Notes under the pieces: model-generated
Databases searched by the model: none
What the model was told of the DNA's origin: nothing
What the model saw: the letters and a program-made list of their open reading frames with translations, nothing else
Translations under genes and position numbers: made by a program
Part shown: positions 56,528-64,000 of the stretch, piece by piece
How positions within the stretch are numbered: the stretch's first letter is position 1
Layout of the letters: each line of letters opens with the position of its first letter
DNA from: Gnetum montanum
Taxonomy: Eukaryota > Streptophyta > Gnetopsida > Gnetales > Gnetaceae
Assembly (NCBI GenBank): GCA_015680685.1
Contig: MNCI01005417.1
Span: 112,979-176,978 of the forward strand
Direction of reading: 5' to 3'
Length of the DNA: 64,000 nucleotides

Positions 56528-59500
56528 GGGCATCATCAATGATGAAATCTTGGTAGTGGCTCAAACTACTTTGGACAAATTCACCAAGAGTGCTCAAATT
56601 AGAATTGCTGCATATCAATAATTAAGAGGGAACTTTGATGAATATGCTACCAAGTTTAACAATGTATATAAGGGGTGTAAGAATGATGGGATGATGCACA
56701 ACTAGTGGGTAGATGTTGATAGCATGGATTAGACCATTGTAGTTGGGACCTCCACACTGAAGAAGAAAGGGAAAGGTAAATGTAAAGGCTATAGCTTCTA
56801 GTACTTTTATGGCTATAACTTTAAGTGTTCTATTGGTTTTCTTGGTCATTGAAATTGCTCATGCTGATGCTAAACTTTGGTTATTGCTTTGTAGGACCTT
56901 CCACCCTAGCTAATGTCACTATACCACTTTTAGGTTCACATCATGAGGATACCCTCATATTAAAGTTTGGTAAGGTGACATCAACACAAGAGTGGCTAAA
57001 GGGATAGGTGCCTAGGTACGTTCAAGTAAACATCCAGCATGCAGGTTTTCTCGATGTATTCATATCACCCATTACTTCCATTCCTGTTGTGAAGATGTTG
57101 CATGTCATTGACTCATTCGATGAGAAGGTTGGTCATTTTAGCACCATCTTCTAAGGTTTGAAGGTGAACATGGATGTAGGTGTTTCCCTCTTTTGTAACT
57201 TTTTTGGTGTCCTTGCTAATGGTGCAAAGGTTCCCACTATGATAGTAAGGGAATTGGACCATTATGATGAAGTTCTAGTGTGGCTTAGTGTGAACATGGA
57301 TCGCTCTAGAATTTTGATGAATAGCTTCATGAACCTTGATGTAAAGGTATCATATCCTTTGTTTAGGTCTCATGCAATTCCCAAATTGCTATTACAAAAG
57401 AAGGTAATCGACCTAGCATAGGGGTGAACCTTTAAGAAGGTCTTGATGCAGGGCATCAGATTTGATTAGGTGGCTACCTTAGCTACCAGGCTTTAGGAGG
57501 AGATCCTTAGACTCTATACTAATACCTCTATGATAATCCATATTCACTTTACATTTTTTGCAAGTTATCTAAAGAGGTTTGTGGAGTTTTTGGTGGTGTA
57601 CAGGAATCGAATATGGATTTCTCAAGACCTAAGTCAACTTTCTAGGCCTTGGATAAAGCACATTTATCTAATAATGCAAGCCCAAAATCCACCAAAGGGT
57701 ATGGATGATACATTATCCATCACCACTGGGAATCTTGATGTTAGACAGTACGAGTCTCTTGGTAGTATTGATGATGATGAACCTCTCACATTTCCCACTA
57801 GTGTTCATGATGTTAGATGATAGTGTATGGAGGCCAAAGGGATAGCTAGAGAGAAACTCAAGAGGCCTATGAAGGAGGCACCCCTAGCATCAGACTAGCT
57901 TGCCCCAAAGAAGCTTAAGCTTAAGCTTAGGCCATCATAGTAGGTAATTACAACTATGCTTTGTTTAAATTTGGCTATTTCATGTTTTAAAGTTTATGGC
58001 TACTTTATGATTTCATGTGTTAATTGGTTTTCTATGTGCTATGATTGTAAGTGTTTGGCTATGGTAGCCCAAGCTACTACGGAGGCAAAACAAAGGTGTG
58101 TAGAAGAGGCTCTCTTAAAGCAACCTATGGTTGAATGATTTTCTAGTGTAGGTATAGATGATCTAGATGCCTTGTTTGGTGAGGTGGTACCAGGTACCTC
58201 TTCCATAATCATCCCAGAGGAGGAATAGGAGGAGGAAAGGCCAAATATTCCCATGCCTTAATATTTTTGTTATATCTCATTGTTTATCTTTGGTTGTCAT
58301 CCTAACCTTTCGATGATTGTTATGCTTATAGTAGTTCGTGAACCACCAGCATAAGCTCTCGTCCATATGTTTCATGTAAAACCATGGGTAGAGACTTCAA
58401 ACAAAGTGGAGTTCATGCATGGGATGGCTAAGAACATCATTGATTAGTTACATTAGGTTGCACCTGAGATAGGTAAGGATTTTGTTTTATGTGCTTTAGT
58501 CGTGGACTTTGCCTGCATTATGGATATCTTAGGTTGTGCATTATGTTTTATGGCTGTATTTTATGCTTATGCAGTTCCTTCTATGGAGTGAAATCCCAAA
58601 ATAGACATGGATATAAACTCTTTACCCAAGATTTCCTTTGATGTATCTAGTGAAGCTATGAAGTTGTACAAGACTACTACTAGTTTAGCAATGTCATGTG
58701 CAAAAACTTCATGGGAGCTAGAGAAGTCCAACAAATCCCTATGGGAGGAAGTTATGGCCTTAAGGAAAAAGACTCAATGGTAGGAGGGTATGATTAGAGA
58801 TCTCTGAGACTGTAAGATCTTTATGGAAGCCCAAGTGGCTAACTTAGATAAATTGTGAACTAATAAGATCATGTGGGCCCGCTATTGGCATGCCATTTAG
58901 GACAACATATGTAGATGGACCTCATCTCCTAGAAGGTTGAGGATTAGAAGGATCACTACACTTGGGTACTATAGTGGGGCAAGATACAAAAGGTCCACAA
59001 GTGATAGTACAAGGTGGATCGTGGGGCCTCCCTAAAGTAGCTCAAGGAGGAGTTGACTAAATAGCACAAGAGAGAGCTATTCATCTAAGGGATCTAGGTA
59101 GAGAGTACTTATCAACTTTTTGAAAGTACTTTCACAATGGACCAATCCCCTACTCTTCAGATTATCATTGCTACAAGTGAGACCTCTACAACTACTACTA
59201 CTCGAGAGCCTCCTACTTGGACTCCTATAGGCAAGATTGACATTCTTTCTGGCATTGATATTGGGGATGTTGACTAGGTCAACATGAAAAAGGATTAGAT
59301 CTTCCATCATTTTTAGGAAGGTCTTTCCCATTTACCACTGGAAGTAATGGAGCAAGAATCTCCACAAGTTTGATATATTTTATATTTTATTTTTTTGTTT
59401 TAAGTCATGATTTTGGCTATGGGTTACTAACTAGCTATATGTTGTTGCATTTTGAGCCTTAGGAGACATTGGTGGTTCTAGTGGTGAGCATGGGAATGAC

Positions 59501-59550
59501 CCAGCACTTCCTTCTCTAGATGTCACTCAACAGCCTCCTTTAGTTTAGCT
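56528..59550 (+). pseudogene. Decayed multi-exon gene, antisense to element E
   Basis: Function not recognised. Plus-strand exons with GT-AG introns: exon 1 56528-56775 (DEILVVAQTTLDKFTKSAQI, FDEYATKFNNVYKGCKNDG); intron 56776-56894 (119 bp, ends TTGCTTTGTAG); exon 2 56895-57943, about 350 codons in one frame with about 10 stops, mostly TAG (VQVNIQHAGFLDVFISP, VPTMIVRELDHYDEVLVWL, MQAQNPPKGMDDTLSITTG); intron near 57944-58051; exon 3 to about 58258, acidic (IDDLDALFGEVVPGTSS); exon 4 58332-58472; intron 58473-58574 (ends ATGCAG); exon 5 58575 to about 59367 (SSEAMKLYKTTTSLAMS, ELEKSNKSLWEEV: coiled-coil-like, then TSTTTTTREPPTWTP); candidate intron 59368-59462 with TACTAAC at 59425. Removing intron 1 (not a multiple of 3) keeps the frame. 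Could be a captured host gene or an antisense additional ORF of the element. Confidence 0.55.
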
Positions 59551-60247
59551 TGTTGGCTGCCAAGATTATGTTATGGCTATTTGTTATTCTTTGGCATTCT
59601 TGCCACATATTATGGTCATGGCTATGTATGTTATGGACATTTTAAATTTAAATTTAAATTTTGGTTTTATTTTTGGCTATATGTATCTATAGTAAAATTA
59701 AACATTATAAATGTTTTAAAAATTGAGAATGGCTATGTTGACATTTTAGTTATAACATTAAATGTCTAATCGATAAAAAGAAGTGTAATAATAAACAAGA
59801 CATTTGCTAGTTTTAGGCCATCACAGGCATAGGTTATATTACACGATTGTATCTATGTTGCCAATTTAAGGTCATGGTAGGCCATAATGCTAGTTTAAAG
59901 TCTTAGTGGATTGGATTGTGTGATTATCTTTGCCAATTTAAGGCCATGGTGAGCCATAAGGCCAATTTAAGGTCTTAGTAGACCATTATGCCAGTTTAAT
60001 GTCTTAGCAAATGGGGTTGTAAAAAAGACTTATATTTATGAGGCTTTTTGATGTTTATAACACAATAAAGAAAGGTTGTAGTAAGTAGGTAAAAATGCAA
60101 ACAAACTTAGGATACATGCATAGGCTACACACATAGAGAGTAAAATAACAAATGCATAAAAAGATATAATAAACTACAAAAGAAAAGCAAGGCTACATGG
60201 CTATCAGTGCATTTGGTCATAGGGGCATTTGAAGATTAAGGTAAACT
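59551..60247 (-). other. Non-coding spacer with CCTTAAACTGGCA tandem repeats
   Basis: 59810-60010 holds about six units of the post-pol repeat family (GCCAATTTAAGGTCATGGTA on the plus strand), in the same orientation as those of E. This is the kind of sequence expected after pol, yet here it follows gag-protease. The remainder is AT-rich without a gene. Confidence 0.55.
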
Positions 60248-61498
60248 TCACTTGAGCAAATTCTTCCTAATATTTGCAAGATTAGGGAGTGAGTAAGGCA
60301 TACTTTTCATAAGCTTATATTCACCATCCCCTTCACTTATGATGTTAAAAGGGAGTTCATCCCATAATGTATCTTGTTGCTTATCGTTGTCATCATTGGC
60401 TTTCTTGGGTTTTTTTACTTCATGACTAGGAGCTTCTTCTTGAAGCTCCACTTCAGATCCTTGCTCTTTGTCTATGTTTTTGACAGCTAGGAGAACCATG
60501 TTATCACCATGAATGATGATTTCTCCTCCCTCATAAGGAAGGTGAATTTCTTGATGGATGGGAGAAGACAGAGCTCATGATTGAGCCAACCAAGGTCTTG
60601 TTGTCAAGCTTTTGCTTATGCTTATTTCTTTGTTTGGTTGAAGTTTTTTGGTTGTTAGTTGTTGGCTATGAGGAAGAAGTAGTAGCATTAGCCACCATAG
60701 GAGGTCATTGTATAGTTGTTTAGGTTATGGCTATTTGGGTTGTATTGGGTTGGGAAGCCCTGATGACAAAACGCTTCCTCAGAGGCACTCTTGATGGTAC
60801 TCTTATGACAAAAGGAGTTCTTAAGCTATGGGAAGCTGAAGAAGCCTTTTCATTGTAGAGGGGGTACTTGAATCACAAATGGTTCTCTTGTAGGTCTCTA
60901 ATCATCATCAATGTTGAATGCTAAAATAACATAAGGACTATCATTAGCATTCAAAGGGTCCTTGTATACTTGCATCAATTGGTCTTGTGGCCAAACTAGG
61001 TTGGAAGCATCTAAGACCAACTTTCCACTATCTATCATCCTTTGTAAGTCATCCTTTAGTGCAAGGCAAAAGTTTGTGTCATGACTACATAGTTGATGAT
61101 AATGGTAGAAGCAGTCTATCTTGAAGTATCTAGGAAACTGGGGATCATCCTTTGTTACTCTAGTGGAATCCTTGGCTATTTCGCATACCCACTCATGTTT
61201 CTTTTGAGTGGCTTTAGTCATTTGTTTGTACTACATGCAACCAGTTTTTAATAGTTGGTCTAGCAACTCAGATGGTTTTATAGGTAATGTAGTGTATTTA
61301 GACTTGTCTTTCCTTTTGAAGTTAGGTCTGGTTGTTGTTGATGTAGTCGCCTTAGAGGTTAATGGTTGGTTATTATGGTCATTGGTAGGGGCCTTAGATG
61401 GATTGGCCTTCAGCCCTTGGTTTATAGTCTTTGTTTCTTTGGTTACAGTTGCTATAGTTATATTGTCTTGTTTGCTCTTTTCATTGTCTCTTCAAGTG
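60248..61498 (-). pseudogene. Gag C-terminus and protease start of a Tat-type element (probably E)
   Basis: From 61498 down: KPSELLDQLLKTG, then an open stretch (60898-61221) with DCFYHYHQLCSHDTNFCLAL + KDDLQRMIDSGKL, the C-H-H-C-like gag segment followed by LK..I..LI..G.L that is typical of Tat/Ogre-type polyproteins. After a decayed part come EEKSSF and an open stretch (60248-60499; MVLLAVKNIDKEQGSEVELQ and DTLWDELPFNII). The upstream part of gag is cut off at 61498 by the LTR of F. The matching RT is 9 kb away at 51330, so either this gag belongs to E and was split by about 8.9 kb of other DNA, or it is the remnant of a second Tat copy. Confidence 0.7.
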
Positions 61499-62383
61499 TG
61501 ATGAATCGTGGTTTGTCAGGTCCCAATATTGGGTACGTGATATCCAGTACAAGATATCAAGTACTTGATATCTCAGCCTAGATACGCTATCGTATACATG
61601 ATATCGTGATTCTTGTGTTGGCCTATAAATATAGCAGTCAAGAAATGGAGGAGTCTTTTGGTTGGTAAGCCTTTAGGTTGAGTCTTTTTGTTAGTTTTCA
61701 GCTAGTTTTTAATTCCTTTCCTTTCCCAAGTTCATGCCCATAGTGTGATGCTTGTAATCGTACGAAACCTTTCTTTGAGTGTGACGTACTTTGACACACA
61801 CATGATTGGAAATAAAGATCGAGATCACTCCATCATTGCAACATTCACTTAGCTTTTAATTTTTTTTGTTTATTTATTATTTATTATTATTTTCTTAGTT
61901 AATATTTCTTTTATCATCGTTTATTATTCCTATTGTTAACATGGAATGAGTACATCTTAATCACGAACATTTAAGTGTCATTACATGGAAACCTAGTAGC
62001 ATATCAAGTAGTGCTTGAGTAATGTGCGCTTGGTAATCCCAGATGTAGTACATGAAGTCAAAAATGCATATGGATGATTAAGGATGGATGCTCATCGCAC
62101 TTACACTAGCTTAAATTTTACTCCATATTGCTCGTTAGCTTAATCAAGATTATTTCTCATTGTCCTTAGGAGTAGCATAGTGTTAAAAATCACATCATAT
62201 ACCTCACTCTGGACTAAACCATACGTGACAAAGCAAATACTAGTCCAAGTGGGAAGATAGCGAACTACGATCAACGTATAACTATCTAGATGCCACAACT
62301 AGTTTGTCCATAGAGTTCAACCAGATCACATGTACACACTAGTATTTGTATGGTTGAACGTAGGGGTACCTCGCCGCTCATCA
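61499..62383 (+). mobile_element. 5' LTR of Athila-type element F
   Basis: 885 bp, TGATGAAT...CTCATCA. GGCCTATAAATATAGC near 61620-61635 is a good TATA box; AATAAAGATC near 61811 is a poly(A)-like motif. U3 is rich in GATATC palindromes (TGATATCCAG, AAGATATCAAG, TTGATATCTCAG at 61540-61580). It is inserted, in the opposite orientation, in the gag of a Tat-type element; the left flank AAGTG (61494-61498) would be the target duplication, but the other end is outside the window. Confidence 0.85.
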
Positions 62384-62384
62384 T

Positions 62385-62400
62385 TGGTGCCATTTGGGGA
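62385..62400 (+). other. Primer binding site of element F (tRNA-Asp type, 2-nt deletion)
   Basis: TGGTGCCATTTGGGGA, one base after the LTR. Fits TGGCGCCGTTGCCGGGGA with a 2-nt gap and two changes. Confidence 0.7.
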
Positions 62401-62515
62401 TAGTGCTAGTTATCTAGATTAGTTATACCATACAAGATCGCTATAATAGGGTATTAATGATATATCTTTCAGACAAAGAAACTCAATTCAATTAAATCAC
62501 ACACAACTCACAACA

Positions 62516-64000
62516 ATGTCTCTTTTACAAGATAGTGATAATGCAAAATCTAGCAAGGCAATTCATTGGAGAACCAATGAAGAGGTTGGAGTACTCAATC
62601 TTATGCAAGATTTTTATATGTTCATAGACACCCTAACGATACTCAAGGACTTCTGTCATCCAACTCAGACACCTCTAGTGAATATGGGACATCCCCTAGA
62701 GTGAGGAGGCTTGTAAGGCCTAGGACCATCTCAATGGGTAGAAAGAGTAAATTAGGGGATGATTTGGAGACTTACCAAAGTTATGACGAGTTTTTTAGTT
62801 CCCTCTCTTTCTCTACTCTTTCAATGTCAGGTTTTGATACAGATGACTATTCTTCAAGGGGTTAGCATAGAAACAAAAATTGAACCCATGGGAAAAGTTA
62901 GGAATGCCAACATAAACAAAGACAACATCGTCCCCACTCACAAACTCATAACTTACTTAGTGAAGATGAACCTCTACTGGCCACTAAGAGCCTAATGCAT
63001 ATACAAGAGGCTATTTAGATATCTTGTAGGCATCGTAAGGAAAGTCATCTACCCAAGCTTGACTTAAATGACTTTCCCAAGTTTTTAGGAGGCTATGATT
63101 TAGATCTAAAACATCATTTACAAGCCTTCTACGATGCTTGTGCATGGAACAATATTGATAATGGGTGGAAAAGACTTAAGCTCTTCCCTATGACACTCGT
63201 TGGCCAAGCAAAAGTATGGTATAGGTTTTTAAAGTTGAAATCAATTCGCTATTGGCCCACAATGGTAGAACTCTTCAATGAAAGATATCAAACCTATGCA
63301 AGAGTGTTAGCCTTGATGAGACAAATCCAAGAGTGGAAACAAGGGCAACATTAACCCTTGGACATGGCCTTAGAAAGATATTACTCTTTGTTAAACAAAT
63401 GCCCAGGCCATGGGTTCTCCAAGGAAAGGCTAACGTATCACATCATGGATGGGCTTCGTAATGAAATAAGGGAGACCCTAGGGATGTATGCCTCAGGTCA
63501 ACTATATGAACTATGAACCCATCAATTCCAAACACTTATTAAGCCGGTAGTAAAAGAAGAAGGAGAAATAGCCAAATGGGAGAATGTTGAAAAATCTCAA
63601 TAGGACCAAACTCTTGAAGTAACAAAGGTCCATAATCATAAAGAGGAGAAATCAAATCACCTTGAGGAGGTGAAACCATTTCTACCTTTGCCAATACCAA
63701 AATCACTAGATGAAATCGAGGCAAAGAACAACAAGATGATAGAGTGGGTACATGAAAAATGTAGAGAATATGTAGACATTATCAGAGGGAGACCCATGCA
63801 AGATAACTTTGATGACCAAAACAAACAAAGGATACCAAACCTAGAAATAGGATAGAACACCATTCGACAATCAAAAAGAAGGGCTGAAGAAAATAAGGAT
63901 AGGGGCTCAACTACAAAACATAAGTATCAATGTGATGTTTGCCTATACGATCATCCAAGAGGCCAATGCCCAATCTTGTCACATCTACATGAGCATTGGG
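62516..64000 (+). pseudogene. Gag of element F (runs off the right edge)
   Basis: ATG at 62516 (MSLLQDSDNAKSS). After about 40 codons one frameshift leads into a frame that runs to the window end with about ten stops: a Ser-rich part (SSEYGTSPRVRRLVRPRTIS), then the gag core near 63060-63515 (DFPKFLGGYDLDLKHHL, RLKLFPMTLVGQAKVWYRF, MVELFNERYQTY, GHGFSKERLTYHIMDGL). A charged linker follows, and near 63930 a CxxC...H....C zinc-knuckle-like element (CDVCLYDHPRGQC, one residue short of the usual CCHC spacing). The core aligns with the A gag; the N-terminus does not, so F is a different family of the same lineage. It is the least decayed Athila-type gag here. Confidence 0.82.

Overview
This window looks like intergenic DNA from a large, repeat-packed seed-plant nuclear genome. 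I infer a gymnosperm, from the mass of old, stop-ridden, nested LTR retrotransposons and a single-exon gene with two Gnk2 (ginkbilobin-type) domains. The sequence alone does not prove the species. Only one gene looks intact: a secreted cysteine-rich Gnk2-repeat protein at 15219-16112 on the minus strand, with a TATA box and a plausible poly(A) signal. Nearly everything else is decayed mobile DNA.

Layout. 1-11706: three minus-strand Ty3/Gypsy copies of Athila type, with LTRs that begin TGATG (TGACG in B) and end CATCA on their own strand, and a primer site for tRNA-Asp. B (5' LTR 1018-1959, gag 1-863, running off the left edge) is inserted in the reverse transcriptase of C (1960-4746). A (LTRs 4747-5552 and 10957-11706) has lost its RT, RNase H and integrase. 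11707-14900: remnants of LINEs and a three-copy tRNA-like (SINE-like) repeat. 15000-17600: the gene and its flanks. 17628-18081: two short tandem arrays. 19182-31102: G, an end-to-end plus-strand Gypsy element of Tat/Ogre type (second, archaeal-type RNase H), with 2-kb LTRs and a perfect CCCAC target duplication. 31108-33673: older host DNA with a recent 240-bp duplication.

33.7-61.5 kb is mostly one minus-strand Tat-type element, E, broken up by later events. D, a 12.4-kb Athila-type element (36547-48995), sits in E between its RNase H and integrase, with a perfect ATAAG target duplication; E's reading frame resumes on the far side. F, a plus-strand Athila-type element (61499 to beyond 64000), is inserted in E's gag. 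Between E's gag-protease part (60248-61498) and its RT part (about 49001-51330) lies about 8.9 kb of other material: a roughly 190-bp tandem array with a hairpin in each unit (51980-55030), AT-rich DNA, and an antisense, intron-bearing decayed gene (about 56528-59550).

The most interesting items are the antisense spliced gene inside a retroelement, the hairpin arrays, an inverted repeat around the polypurine tract shared by E and G, and isolated N bases that mark exact duplicated or reversed segments, probably assembly artefacts. All retroelement proteins seen here are interrupted, so no element in the window looks autonomous.
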